Positions 30,937 to 42,641 of a stretch of DNA of 64,000 nt are shown here, in pieces; the first letter of the stretch is position 1, and each line of letters opens with the position of its first letter. The notes below the pieces were generated by a model. That model ran no database searches. It had not been told where the DNA came from and saw only the letters and a program-made list of their open reading frames with translations. The DNA lies in contig NC_050104.1 of the NCBI RefSeq assembly GCF_902167145.1, positions 100,699,849 to 100,763,848 of the forward strand. The letters are read 5' to 3'. This stretch comes from Zea mays. Its lineage: Eukaryota; Streptophyta; Magnoliopsida; Poales; Poaceae. The position numbers and the translations under genes were made by a program.

Positions 30937-32176
30937 TGTCGGCGTTTCGAACCCGGGGGGTCCCTGGACCGACGAGTAAATTGTCGCCGTGTGCCCCAGC
31001 CCAGATGGGTCGGCGCGAGACGGAGCGTGAAGGGGAAACCCGCGGCCTTCGTGTTTGTCCCGCGCCCAGGTCGGGTGCGCTTGCAGTAGGGGGTTACAAG
31101 CGTCCACGCGAGAGGGAGCGAGCGGCCTTGCGCGAGCGCCGTCCCGTCCTTCCCCGCGCGGCCAACCCTCTGTAAGAGGGCCCTGGACCTTCCTTTTATA
31201 GGCGTAAGGAAAGGATCCAGGTGTACAATGGGGGGTGTAGTAGTGTGCTAACGTGTCTAGCGGAGGGGAGCTAGTGCCCTAAGTACATGCCATCGTGGCA
31301 GCCGGAGAGGTTTTGGCACCCGGTTCGTGTGGTGTCGTGGCCGTCGGAAGAGCGCCGGAGCCTGGCGGAAGGACAGCTGTCGGGGCTGTCGGGTCCTTGC
31401 TGACGTCCTCTTGCTTCCGTAAGGGGGCTAAGAGCCGCCGTCGTCATAGAGCATGCGGGGCGCCATCATTACTTGTTTGGCGGAGCGAGCCAGATGGGAC
31501 GCCGGTCTTGTTCCCCGTAGCCTGAGTCAGCTTGGGGTAGGGTAATGATGGCGCCTCCTGTGACGTGGTCGGTCCGAGCCCTGGGTTGGCAAGGTGGAGG
31601 CTCCTCCGAGGTCGAGGTCGAGTCTGTCTTCCGAGGCCGAGGTCGAGTCCGAGCCCCTGGGTCGGGCGAGGCGGAGTTTCCTATGGTGCCTGAGGCCGGA
31701 CTTGGCTGCTGTCAGCCTCACTCTGTCGAGTGGCACGGCAGTCGGAGCGGCGCAGGCGGCGCTGTCCTCTTGTCAGGCCTGTCAGTGAAGCGGCGAAGTG
31801 ACTACGGTCACTTCGGCTCTGTCGACTGGAGGGCGCGCTTCAGGATAAAGGTGTCAGGCCACCTTTGCATTAAATGCCCCTGCGATTCGGTCGGCTGGCG
31901 TGGCGACTTGGCCAAGGTTGCTTCTTGGTGAAGACTGGGCCTCGGGCGAGCCGAAGGTGTGTCCGTTGCCGTAGGGGGTCCTCGGGCGAGACGTAAATCG
32001 TCCGGGGTCGGCTGCCCTTGCCCGAGGCTGGGCTCGGGCGAGGCGCGATCGCGTCCCTTGAATGGACCGATCCTTGACTTAATCGCACCCATCAGGCCTT
32101 TGCAGCTCTGTGCTGATGGGGGTTACCAGCTGAGATTTAGGAGTCTTGAGGGTACCCCTAATTATGGTCCCCGACA
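30937..32176 (-). repeat. 5' LTR of Tat element (1240 bp)
   Basis: Starts TGTCGGCGTTTCGA and ends CCCCGACA on the plus strand. It lacks the 57-bp array of its partner and has a single GAGCCCCTGGGTCGGGCGAG segment there. The TATA box is at 31194-31200. It is followed by the target duplication ATATT. Confidence 0.93.
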
Positions 32177-32181
32177 ATATT
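32177..32181. repeat. Target-site duplication ATATT, right
   Basis: Identical to 18733-18737. Confidence 0.95.
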
Positions 32182-35100
32182 AGTAAGCAAAAATCCTTAC
32201 TAGATGATTTAAGACCATAAATCTCAGTCATACATTGCTCAACCAGATGTTAGCACATTGCTCTCTTTGTCGTTGAATGATATGAAGAAAATTATGAGAT
32301 AAAAGGACATGTAACCGCTAGCAACATGAAGTTGCGAGTATACCGAGAGGTTATTCTGAGAAAATTTGCACTATGTTGGTGTGAAAACAATTGTGTGTTC
32401 CCGTAGAACCACTTTTCCTGTCCTATCTAGGACCTTTATGCTTGTTTTGCATACATCTCTCAAAATTGTAAATACCCCTAGTTGTTGAATTAACCCGGGA
32501 TAGTCCTTTGACGAGTATGGTTTATATTGTAACTGAAACGGTATAGGTCAAACCTCCAGGGACATATAAATGGGGTCTATGTAGCAGAACTACATTGGGT
32601 TTCACCCCTTGGCATGCTTACCATAACCTATATCTGATCTACCAGAAGTAAGAAATGTAGAAAATAGCCATGAAATCCCACATCACCACAGAGCTTGAAG
32701 CTAAATTGGGCATTAATATGTCCTTGGTCCTTGGCACCAGAAGAGCCATAAGTCTTAACCACGATATTGTAAGTGGTGATAATTTGTGATAAAAATATAA
32801 AGAACTTATGGAGGCATGTTGCATTCTCCCTAGTCATGATGACTCCTTCGTATGAGAGCAGTATTATCTGTTGTTGAAGACTAGTCCCAGGCAGATATTG
32901 GTATTTCTTTCGCTCTTGTCAGGCAGTTATCTCCATTTGCTTTGTCGAAAGCTTAGGAATCAGATGATTTTTCCTAGATAAAATAAATTCTTGGCGTTGT
33001 ATGTTCTATTCCAAAGCTTCTCTTTTTGCTGAACAATTAAGAGATCGACATTATGCTTTATAGAACAAGTTGGTATATAATATGAGGAGAAAAGTTTGTC
33101 ACGCTGGCAACTTACATCACAAATAATTGATTATTGTTAATAGTTCTCTCTCAAAATTATAATACCTAAAAAATGTTGCATAAATCGATACCCAATTTCA
33201 GAGCGGTATGAGTAATTGGGTAAACCATGGGCAGTGATAAAAACGAGCTGGACTATACATCTCTGCATATAAAAATCTTTGCTTGGCAGCATTGGCCTGA
33301 TGTCGTGCACTTTACTACCAATATAAACACACACATTTTCCTATGTGCCTCAAAGCACAATGCAACCAGTGAATGTCCTTGTGAGCGCTAAACCCTGATG
33401 GTCATTTTACTTGTTGACCTGAAGTCAACTAATGGCTCCAAACGACGAATGGTATGCATGAGCCCACTGAAGGACCCTTATGGATAAAATAGTGTTGTGC
33501 ATGTTAATCTAAATCTTAATGATTGATTGTGCATTTGGTAATAATAACAATAAGTTTGCAGAATTGTAACCACGAAACAACTTGTTGTTGCGTGTCTCGC
33601 TGGATGTTGAGACTAACCCTTCGTGTTGAAGTACAAATATGTAGTATTCATGCCACTACATTAATCTAAGTCCAAAGCTCACTGCATAAAACCCCTATCT
33701 GTAATGTGCGTAAGATTTCCCAAATAAATCACTACAAGCAATAGCATACACTGGCCACAACTGAATGATTGTGGTTGGGGATTTTATCTGTATGCTTTTA
33801 GAACATCTCGGCATTAGGGGGAGAAATGCCCATCTAGTGTAATGCCTTAATATTCTATAAAACGCACAAAAGCCAAACTGAACCTGTCGTTCAGTGTGTA
33901 CTCTTGTGTATATGGAGTTTGCCAGAAATCGTTGAGGATTAACCATATTGGTTTGAATGCTTCTACCTGATGTAGATGTGGATATACCCGGGATTAATAT
34001 TATATCCACATTTTACTTATTGGCATTTGATCTATTCTGCGGGGACGTCTGCGAATATGACCCATCAGCCTTAATCAAAGCATATGTTCTGATTGTAGAT
34101 TCACGTGGTCTGTGATAACTATCCTCTGATTAATTCACCCTAATGGTGATTTGCCTCACGATTGATGATGAAATTCCTAGCAATGCGCGCAATATCATTA
34201 TGCTAGGAATACAGAACAATGAATCTTTTGTTTTTGGGAAATGACCAAAGATCATTATTAAATGTGGGAGACAAATGTGTCGTCACCTATCTTGCCTCTA
34301 TAGATTGCAAAGGGATCCAAAACAAAGTCCTAGGCATGAGTGCTTGAAGCTCTCTTATTGGGTCATTGATAAATGCAATCGAGACTGAACCATTAATCGC
34401 AAAATGAAAGTCACGAGCTTGAAGTTCATACATTTATGGGCACTATTGAAATAATGTGTGGTGAATGCGATGGTTCAAGTGGTCTTGTGAGAGACCCATC
34501 CCACATATGTGTTGAATAAACAATATTCCGCTATGTAATATATTTGGCAAATGGCATGAATTAAAACATTCAGTTAATAGGATTCTGAAGATCCGTCATG
34601 AGATCCTAGGAGGACTCGTCTCTTTGTATTATAAATATGCAACATATAAATCACGTCTGTATAATACATTCCTGATGAATGATCACTCTCCTGTGTAGAG
34701 AGAATATCTCCTATTTGAGATTATAGTTCCTAGATGGAACCTTTCCAGAAGAAACAAAGTCTGTGGTGAACACAAAAGTTTGATAACCCATATAAAGGGA
34801 TAAAGACCCATACAGACACGAAAAGAATAAGATGAGGTACCAAAGGACTTGAAGTTCACCGAATAAGCACATGTGCATCCCATGAGTTTTACTAATGGTA
34901 TTTTCCACTAGACATGGAATTACGATATCCTATAAAGCCCTGATGGCAGAAACCTATAAGGTTTAGGTGTTACTAGAAAAATATCCCCATTGTGCTAGAA
35001 TGACAGACTATAACAATGTATCTAATCAATGAAAAATCCATGATGGATTACGATCTTTGAGGGACTTTTGTTACACCATCATAGATGTTGCAATGGATGA

Positions 35101-35909
35101 ACGCCTGGAGCGACGTGTCATGTTTAGAATATGTACTATTGCAACTATATTACCCCCTAAGTCCCATAGAAGGACATGTTACTTGCTTTGCACAACTATG
35201 TATAATTTGTGGTGTAAATGGTAGCACCCCAACCTCATACATTCTCGTTATTACAGATGAAGAATGGGCCATATATCTTGAAGAATATGCTTGAGTTATG
35301 AGGGATAACGACTTTGATAGATGCCATCGTCAGGGGGAGCGAATGCTTATATTGATCACAATCGTGAGACAATAAATGTCATATTCTATGCCCTGAAGGC
35401 GTCAGCTTGATGATCAATATGTGAACTTTTATGGAAGTTTCTATCAAATATATACATCCAGTAGATCGAACAGCACCAGTCAAAGTGGCTTATTTATGTT
35501 GATACGTGCACTTACCTCGTATATCCTATAAGTGAGTAGAGGTGAAGTTCCTGATATAATCCTTGCAACAGTATGCAATCCGTTTGGTAAATCTTTATGT
35601 GCATATACTTCTAGAAGAAGATGTTTTGCCTTATTGATACAGTTTTGCAAGGATCAGGGGGAGCACATTTCTAAATTTAGCCCTTGAAGAATATTCGATA
35701 GAATCTAGATCCAGAAGATCGAAATTTGTCCTGATGGCAGTTGTTCTACTCTTTTTACTTGGTGAGTTTTTCTGAAGTTTCTCACATAAGGTTTTTAACG
35801 AGGCAACAAAGTGCAAATGCAACTTGCGTCATCATGTACTCTTTCTCCATATTTTTCCCACTGAGGTTTTGGGAGTTTTAAAGAGGCATGTGTTGGTCGC
35901 GGTATTCGC
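32182..35909 (+). mobile_element. Decayed Ty1/copia-type interior, no intact gene
   Basis: This stretch leads directly into a copia-like purine tract and LTR at 35910-36187. Near the end are phrases typical of copia 3' regions (GGATCAGGGGGAGC near 35650, CCACTGAGGTTTTGGGAG near 35858). No frame longer than about 100 codons exists and no gag, integrase or RT motif could be read, so it is either heavily decayed or a non-coding derivative. Sequence left of the Tat insertion (before 18733) is probably the same element, but no 5' LTR copy was found in the window. Confidence 0.55.
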
Positions 35910-35920
35910 CCAAGGGAGAG
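35910..35920 (+). other. Copia polypurine tract
   Basis: CCAAGGGAGAG immediately precedes the TG of the LTR. Confidence 0.7.
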
Positions 35921-36187
35921 TGTTAAGTAACCCTAGTTAGGGTTATGTGGGCAAATACCAACTTTGCTCCTGAGTGGCCTCACATCTTTATATAAGGAAC
36001 ATGTACACCCCCTCATAATAGAAAGAAGAAAAAGAGGCCAGAGTCCCAAACCTACATCATATATCTCGTGTGCTCTCTGTCGTGCTTAATGGAAAAAAGA
36101 ACGGGCTCCTACGACTTCTCGCGTCTCCACTGCTAACGGGAGGGAAGGGAGCAGATCTGGTGATTCGTGGTAACGTAGTTATTAACA
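35921..36187 (+). repeat. Copia 3' LTR (267 bp)
   Basis: Begins TGTTAAGTAACCC and ends GTTATTAACA, giving the inverted terminal hexamers TGTTAA/TTAACA. It contains a TATATAAG box (about 35989-35996). It is preceded by a purine tract, so it is the 3' LTR of a plus-strand element. The flank ATGCT (36188-36192) should match the missing 5' side. Confidence 0.82.
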
Positions 36188-36520
36188 ATGCTGAGCTTGT
36201 CCATTATATATTTCTCCGAGGCAGAGAAGGTGTTTGGAGTTGCTTGGCGTAAAATTGTGTTGCTGTGCTGGAGATGGAGCTCGTGTCATGGGTTGGCTTT
36301 ATATGAGAGACCATAGCTGACTCCAGCTCAGTAACTGCAATGGAAGAATTAGTGATGTTTAACTGTTCAATCTTCTATGGCTCATAAATTAACCCATGAG
36401 TTAACTGTTGATGTTATTGTTGATGTTACGTACGTTGGTACAAGATGTAACTTACACATATTTTATTATGATTACTAACTTTTTATTTCAATGGAAGTAA
36501 AAGTAAACCCTCCGACAGCT
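36188..36520 (-). pseudogene. Orphan promoter/leader of a third secreted-peptide gene copy
   Basis: Aligns by eye with the upstream regions of the peptide genes at 42960 and 46408. Shared landmarks are TTTCTCC, AAATTGTGTTG, GTCATGGGT.GG, a minus-strand TATAAA box in GGCTTTATATGAGA (36298-36303), CTCATAAATTAA and ACGTACGTTGGTAC...GTAACTTA. No peptide coding sequence follows on the minus strand. The homology stops within about 20 bases of the copia LTR end. The element or an associated deletion removed the gene body. Confidence 0.75.
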
Positions 36521-36557
36521 AGTAGCTAGTAGTGTGTACTATATAAAGTAACATGTA

Positions 36558-36786
36558 CTCCCTCTGTTCATAAATAAATGATGTCGTTGACTTTTTAAAA
36601 ACTTTGACCACTCATTTATTAAAAAAATCTTTATTTATCGTTTATTTTTTTGTGATTTGTTTTATCACTTACGGTTGTTTGAGTGTGACTTGCAATTTTA
36701 CTTTTTCAAATAAATATTTTGAATAAGATGAGTGATCAAAGTTTTAAAAAAAGTCAACAGCGTCATAAATTTGTGAACGGAGGTAG
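36558..36786. mobile_element. Stowaway-like MITE
   Basis: 229 bp with CTCCCTCTGTTCATAAAT at the left and the matching inverted TTTGTGAACGGAGGTAG at the right, flanked by TA dinucleotides (36556-36557, 36787-36788). It has no coding capacity. The sequence is typical of the Tc1/mariner-derived MITEs common near grass genes. Confidence 0.8.
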
Positions 36787-36830
36787 TACTACGGTTTCAC
36801 CGTCCGTTGATCCCCACAATTACATGATAA

Positions 36831-36833
<3 letters not shown>

Positions 36834-36901
<68 letters not shown>
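36834..36901. repeat. (AT)n microsatellite
   Basis: About 34 uninterrupted AT dinucleotides. It lies downstream of the MITE. A tract of this length is expected to be length-polymorphic. Confidence 0.95.
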
Positions 36902-36905
<4 letters not shown>

Positions 36906-37195
36906 GTTTGAACTATAGTTGTTGGATTTAAACCTATATTCACACCCACTACCTAATAGAACACATAAGTCTTTGTGTTTTATATACTATATTTAAGTAT
37001 AAATGGAATCCGTAGTAAACGTGTGACACTTTGCTAGTAGACATAATACTGATTTAATGTCTCATGTATTAATTAATAAAAAAAGAAAGGAACCAAATAA
37101 GTAGTGCGATGTATTCCACGTGATCAGCCCAGGTCAAAACGGGCCCAACAAAATCTGGAAAGGGTTCACGTGGCACCATCAGCCTAGTCTTGATT
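36902..37195. other. AT-rich spacer, nothing recognised
   Basis: No frame, repeat border or promoter feature supported. A GGGCCCAACA phrase occurs near 37141. Confidence 0.5.
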
Positions 37196-37657
37196 AGAGT
37201 GAAAACAGTCGAAAACAATCGGTAAACATTAAAATCATTTTTGTTTTTATATTTTTTTCTCAGAAACGAGATCGAAACCGGTAACTCCGGAAACGAAAAC
37301 GACCTTTGTAATTTGAAAACATCGGGAATGAAAGTTCGGTATGAAAATTACACCGGTTACAATCGAAATCTACAATATGATCGGTAAAAATTGTAACATG
37401 TACCCTCAATTGACTTCAAAAGTTTACGCAATTCATACATTCGTATAAAATTAGTAATAATATATAAGGTAGGAGGCCACAATAAATATATAAGGTAAGA
37501 AGTCATACAATAATAAAATCATTATTATGTATTTAAATAAAGTAGAATCAAGATGTGTATAATGATATGACACTTACATTCTAATTATATTCCTACTACT
37601 TGGCATAGTCAATATAATTAGTGTCCTCTTGGTTCTTCTTAATTCTTGTGCAGATTA

Positions 37658-37716
<59 letters not shown>

Positions 37717-38120
37717 AGAGTAATAACAAGTAAGAAAACATAAGTAAGATTTAGAGTTTCAAAAAAATTCTAAACTATATACCATTAGATAGACCTTGAT
37801 TTAGGAAAATAATAAAATTAGTTTTATATTTTTCTAAGCTAAGATGAATTTATTATGAATTTATAAAGATTGATTCAGGTTTAATATTTTTCTAAAAATA
37901 CTGAATTTATTATCGACGATAAAATACCGAATAAAAATAGTAATTTCTGGAAACGATCGGAAGAGATCCAAACCGTTTTCGTTTCCGATTCCAATTTTTA
38001 CTAACGATTCCGTTTCCGTGTTTTTGGTAACCATTTTGTTTCCATTTAGACCTAAATTTCAGTAAAACTTTGAAAACGATTCCTGGTATCTGAAAATGAC
38101 TATTTTCTTTTTCACCCCTA
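37196..38120. mobile_element. Ac/Ds-like hAT derivative (non-autonomous)
   Basis: The left end has AGAGTGAAAACAGTCG and AAACAATCGGTAAAC, followed by many AAACGA/ACCGGTAA phrases. The right end read inward is AGGGGTGAAAAAG, with GATTCCGTTTCCGTGTTTTT-type sequence. This subterminal composition resembles Ac/Ds ends of maize. A 54-bp (AT)n tract lies inside at 37661-37714. No transposase is encoded, and a clean 8-bp duplication was not found, so exact borders are approximate. Confidence 0.6.
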
Positions 38121-38359
38121 ATATTGACCATGCAAGGCTGACGGTGTCCCACTGTCGTATAGTCCCTAAGGCATACCGGTACCGTATATAGTATGTGGTG
38201 AATCTCTCTGGCTCCCAAGGGGCCAAAAAATATTCGGCTTCATGCATGAGACATGGCATGCTATGGTTTTGATTTGCCGCAAGTGGGAGAGAGTAATGCT
38301 GCTGAGATGGGTCAAAAACTATGAATTGCATGTGGTTGGCACCTTATTTTGCATAGACG

Positions 38360-38680
38360 TACCAGAACGGCCTGACCTAGGTGGCCAGGCAGTCTGTGAA
38401 GGGACCAGCCGACATGATTATACCCGGACTGTCCGGTTTTGTCGGGCCTCCCCTTCGAGCCACATGGTGGCCTTGGTGTGGCTCCGTACTGTTCGACATA
38501 GGGAGCTAGACTGTCTGAGATTATATCTAGACTGTCCAATCTTGCCAGGCATCGCCTACGAGACATATGGTAGTCCTAGTGTAGCTCCAGACTATCCGGT
38601 GTAAGGTGTCGGACGGTCCGGCGGAGGGCCGAACAGTCCGAGATCATACTCGGACGTTCTGGCCATGCTCAGAGCCAATC
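38360..38680. repeat. GGTCCGG/ACTGTCCGG-rich block
   Basis: Repeated phrases of the ACTGTCCGG, CGGACGGTCCGG and CTAGACTGTC type, similar to sequence in the LTR at 39271-39813 (ACCGTCCGC, GACCATCCG). It is probably part of the same gypsy-type element family. No gene. Confidence 0.45.
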
Positions 38681-38682
38681 TA

Positions 38683-39211
38683 TCATACAACGGATGCGGG
38701 TGGTAGTGGTTTTCTCGGGTATGAATTCATCGGCGTACCATAATGTGGCTGGGACTGAGAATGTCTATTTGTCGCTGATCTGCTTGGCGAAGCTGCCTTA
38801 ATTACAACGTCACGAGGTGGACAACTAGGAATAGTAATAGACTTTTCATATGCACACATGGATTCTTCAATTGACTTGTCTATGTATTGTTTCAACTGTT
38901 CCTCCCAATGATCTATGTAAGATTTAAAAGATGGATCTGGATTACTTACAGTGGGGCGCTACAGCGAGGCCATCAGAGAAGCGGGCTCCACTTCCCTCTC
39001 ATGGATGACCCTTTGGTGGTGATCTATCATAAAGTGTGAGAGCTACCACATTTTTGCCTCCACGCTTCCGAGCTTTTCATTGCCGGAACTCGTCGTCCAA
39101 CTTCTTCGTGTAGTCTTCAAATTCCTCGCGCTCATCTGCCGACAAATCATCCATAGTCAGCCTTGTGTCATTGTCTAGGGAAATGTCGTTGAGATCTTTA
39201 GAATATGTCAT
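38683..39211 (-). pseudogene. Truncated gypsy gag remnant
   Basis: Minus strand ATG at 39209-39211 opens 44 codons (MTYSKDLNDI...DDLSADEREEFEDYTKKLD) ending at a TGA (39077-39079). Recognisable sequence resumes in other frames, including YIDKSIEESMCAYEKSI near 38830-38890. The position directly after the primer site and LTR on the minus strand fits gag. Everything downstream of about 38350 (protease, pol) is absent. Family not named. Confidence 0.55.
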
Positions 39212-39250
39212 TGTAGCCTAATTTTAATAAATCTAAAACACAATTGTTTC

Positions 39251-39268
39251 TAATGGAGTCGCCAAAAG
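39251..39268 (-). other. Primer binding site of truncated gypsy element
   Basis: Minus strand TTTTGGCGACTCCATTAG, two bases inside the LTR edge. TTTTGGCGACTCC is a common primer-site phrase in grass gypsy elements. Confidence 0.6.
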
Positions 39269-39270
39269 TG

Positions 39271-39813
39271 TGTTGGCGCCTTTTGGGAGGCTAAACACCA
39301 ATGATCTCTAGATCCCATTCGCGGGGGAACGAGACCTTGGGGAAACTCTCTGTGAGGTTGTGGACCGTCCGCAATAGGTCAACGGACCATTCGCGGTTGG
39401 TCACCGGACCATCCGTGCGTGCACAGAAGATAGCGATGAGTTCCTTCAGAATAGAGAGGCGAGAAAACAACCCAACTCCTACCTCCTAGGAGGGACCCCA
39501 TCGGGGAGGAAGGATCTGGGGGCTATCTTGGGATCGACAGGTCACCTAAGACATCTCTAGACGATGTAGAGTCAAAGAGAGGTGAAGATTAAGATTAGGG
39601 AACTACAACTACAATATGTCTACTCCTAAGGATTGATAATGTTGATAGATTGGTTCGATTGGATTGTGTTCGGTGTTCTCAATCGGTTGTACCCCTTTAT
39701 ATTTATAGGGGGGTCTGGACCCGTTCGTAGACAAGATCTAACAGATTCTCGCTCGAGTTAATTTGCTCACAGACCATCTGACCGTGCCAAGGTGCCAAAT
39801 ATAGTGCTCAACA
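39271..39813 (-). repeat. 5' LTR of truncated gypsy element (543 bp)
   Basis: The plus strand begins TGTTGGCGCC and ends GTGCTCAACA. A minus-strand TATAAATATAAAGGGG box lies at about 39695-39710, with a leader CACC/CAATC region downstream. The primer site and gag remnant to the left show it is the 5' LTR of a minus-strand element whose 3' part is missing. Confidence 0.72.
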
Positions 39814-40298
39814 CTACCTTTCCCAACCTTTTTAATCACTCATCCACCCAACCTGAGTGGCTAGCCACCGACTGCCCCGCCAACCAGTCCATGTGTCACT
39901 TTGTTTTTGTTGTTTTGTCAGGTAAATAATGTTTTTCTTGTTACATGTCAGATTTATTGGTGATGTATTATTGTTGAGCGTTGTGTGACTATTAATACCA
40001 TATAAAATATAATGTGATAACATTTTCTTGTCATGGATAATGACCCACTGAGGACCTGATACCCGAATGAGGATGGTATGGGATAAATCTTATACTCTGG
40101 GTACGAGGATAGAGATAGGCATATATTCATGTGGATGGGTATGGAGTGTCTAAACCAGGTGGAGAATTCTTCATTCACACCTCTAGCTACAATTGATCTC
40201 CGTCTATGTAGACTCCAACATTAATTTTTGAATCTATAACATAGTGTAATGGGACCATCATCAGGCTGATGGTGATGGGGATATCTGAATATGGGATC
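39814..40298. other. Spacer between LTR and CACTA element
   Basis: AT-rich, with only short frames. No supported gene or repeat border. Confidence 0.5.
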
Positions 40299-40301
40299 AA
40301 G

Positions 40302-42449
40302 CACTACCGGAAACAACTTTGCCGAGTGTCTGAAGAACTCGGCAAAGCTTGGAAAACGTGGACAATTCGAAATAGATACACTTGTAGATATGCAAAGATA
40401 TGTGTATCTACACCGTATCTCTTTCGAACAGGAGACACCTAATTGGGTTACGTGATCTATGACCATGATGCGGAAATAGAGGTTATACCTAGGGTGACAG
40501 TGGAGTCAAGCTAGTGGGGCTGTGGCGGGTTGGTGCAGTGGCGACGCGTCGCGGTGCAGGCAGACCCGCAACGGCTAGGAAGACATCTACAAAAAAAAAA
40601 ACAAGCCTGTTAACACAAATTTATGGCAGCATCTCCCTTGCACGGGGAGGTTTCCAAAGCCTGCAGATAAAATTAACAGCGCGATGGCTGACATGCAGAT
40701 ATACATCAACGACACGATGGCCACCAATCACGAATATATATTCAATCCATGAGAGATAGCACAACAAGACTACATAACTACATAATTACATGCAAACTAC
40801 ATTTATATCATATATACTACATGAAAACTACATTTACATGGAAACTACAAGGTCATTTATAGTATATATACTACATTTACATAACTACATGTAGACCAAC
40901 TACATAACTAAATGTTTCGATAGCATATACACTACATGTTAACTGCATTTTCAATAGCATGTAGTTTTGTATAGACCAACCATATGCACACTAGTAGAAA
41001 AAGGCTCAAAGCCTGCGGAGCTATATATTTTTATAGGCGGAAATCGATTTTCACTGGCGGTCCTTAGTTACCCGCCTGTAAAAATGATGATTTCTACTGG
41101 CCCCTAGCAGCGAGGGTTCTAAGAAACACGAGTAAAAATAGGTTCACAACCGTCACCATAGAACTTCTTTGTACTAGTGGCATATGCTAGAAATGTATAC
41201 ATTAGCGGTGGCTAGAGTAGTGTGGGGTGGGCCGAGGAGGATGGCCGGAGATGGCCAGACAGCGGTGGAGACAACCGGGCGATGGTGGGGATGGCCCGAC
41301 GGCGTTGGCCGAGGCGGGGAGGGCGGAGATGGCCGGGGCGGCGAAGGTGGGCGAGGCGGCGGTGGGGTGAGGCGTGGTTGGTCGGGGCGGCGGGGGTTGG
41401 TGGTGGGGAATGGCGATGGCGTGTGTTAAAAGTGAAGAGAAGAACACCGGTTATGGCTATGTAAACAGACTTTGCCGAGTGCCCGCGATCTGTCACTCGG
41501 CAAAGTATCCTTTGCCGAGTGCCCCGTGGCTAGCATTCGGCAAAGATTGTTTTATTTTTTATATAAATTCTTTGCCGAGTGTCCCCGGTCACACTCGGCA
41601 AAGATTCTTTGTCACACACTATGTGTAGAAACCTAGCGGGTCTAGATTGAAGTTCTATGATTTCATGTGAAGGACACTTAGGTTTCTACACATAACGCGA
41701 TGAAACTTTCTCGAAACAGTCTCAATTTTTTATCATAGGCTCTACATATGATATCATGACATGTCGACAAGTTTCATGATTTTTTGACTTTGTTTGTGTT
41801 TTATACAATTTTAAAACAACTGGATGACAAGTTCACAACCATGTTTCGTAATCATGGTACTCGAAGATTCTGGTCTGTTCCTGAAATAGGCCGTAACTTG
41901 TGCTAAATAACATGGACATCATTTTTTTCATTCACCGTTTTCCATTTTTCGAGTGACTTAGAGTTCAAATCTGAATCATCTGAAGAAATTCAATTAAACA
42001 AACTAAATCAAAATAGCTATAGCTAACACTTTAATAATTGTGCTAAAATTAAACATGTAGGTCTACATAGTATAGGAAAACACCACAAAAAGTTTGGTTA
42101 GAAAAAGAAAAAAATGCAAATATTCTTTTGCCGAGTGTCAAAGAGAGACACTCGGCAAAGTACGTTGTGTCAAGTGCTAACAGTTGGCCACTCGGCAAAG
42201 AAGCAGCCTTTGTCGAGTGTCAATGCTTGGTTCTCGACAAAGTTAACGGTCGTCAGCTATAGACAGCTGCTGACGGTCCTTCGCCGAGAGTCGAGTTTCG
42301 TCGAGTGTCTCACGCTCGGTAAACATTGTCTTTGCCGAGAATGTTATTTCGCCGAGTGCGGCATTGTTAAAGACTGCTTTGTCGAGTGTCCGACAAAATA
42401 TACTCGACAAAGCGTTGAACACTCGGCAAAATGCCGGATTCCCGTAGTA
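40302..42449. mobile_element. Non-autonomous CACTA (En/Spm-like) transposon
   Basis: The left end CACTACCGGAAACAACTTTGCCGAGTG and right end ...CCGGATTCCCGTAGTA are inverted partners, with TAGTG changed to TAGTA. Three-base duplications AAG flank it (40299-40301, 42450-42452). Subterminal TTTGCCGAGTG and CACTCGGCAAAG motifs are dense at 41470-41605 and 42120-42430. The interior has a GC-rich stretch (41220-41410), ACTACAT-rich sequence (40760-40960) and a nested MITE. No TnpA or TnpD-like frame exists. The right end is also part of a 137-bp tandem duplication, so the true right border may be 42449 or 42586. Confidence 0.85.
40989..41179. mobile_element. Small CACTA-like MITE nested in the larger CACTA
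   Basis: 191 bp, from CACTAGTAGAAAAAGG to CTTTGTACTAGTG, with 3-bp duplications GCA at 40986-40988 and 41180-41182. Interior phrases include GGCGG...CCGCCTGTAAAAAT. No coding capacity. Confidence 0.85.
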
Positions 42450-42641
42450 AAGGAAACCATAGGCGGAAGGGGAGATGCGCAAGAGCCGGTGCCGGACAGT
42501 AATATAAAGACTGCTTTGTCGAGTGTCCGACAAAATATACTCGACAAAGCGTTGAACATTCACCAAAATGCCGGATTCCCGTAGTAAAGGAAACCATAGG
42601 CGGAAGGGGAGATGCGCAAGAGCCGGTGCCCGACAGTATAA
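42368..42641. repeat. 137-bp tandem duplication across CACTA right end
   Basis: 42368-42504 and 42505-42641 are near-identical and begin TAAAGACTGCTTTGTCGAG. Each contains the CACTA terminus GGATTCCCGTAGTA plus about 55 bases of flank (AAGGAAACCATAGGCGGAAG). The second copy has CACTCGGC changed to CATTCACC, and the first has GGACAG where the second has CGACAG. Confidence 0.93.

Larger units (their letters stand above)
18738..32176 (-). mobile_element. Full-length Ty3/gypsy retrotransposon, Tat lineage
   Basis: 13,439 bp bounded by LTRs (TGTCGG...CCGACA) and perfect ATATT duplications. On the minus strand the order is 5' LTR (30937-32176), primer site, gag-protease, RT, RNase H, a second archaeal-type RNase H-like domain, integrase, about 4 kb of non-coding sequence, purine tract and 3' LTR (18738-20329). 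The two RNase H-like domains and long 3' non-coding region are hallmarks of the Tat clade. The coding region has a stop between gag-protease and RT, a frameshift at the end of RT, and Asn for one integrase catalytic Asp. This copy is not autonomous but could be mobilised by relatives. Confidence 0.95.

Noticed and set aside
30877..31107. Upstream extension of gag into the LTR
   Set aside because: The frame is open but crosses the primer site and LTR border and has no ATG. Translation should begin at 30876.
36719..36931. 70-codon ORF containing a Tyr-Ile run
   Set aside because: It is simply the translated AT microsatellite.
41184..41628. Several small ORFs in the CACTA interior
   Set aside because: Gly/Arg/Pro low-complexity frames on both strands over a GC-rich stretch with no TnpA or TnpD similarity.
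42114..42584. 156-codon plus-strand ORF near the CACTA right end
   Set aside because: It is built from TTTGCCGAGTG subterminal repeats and the 137-bp duplication. No protein similarity.
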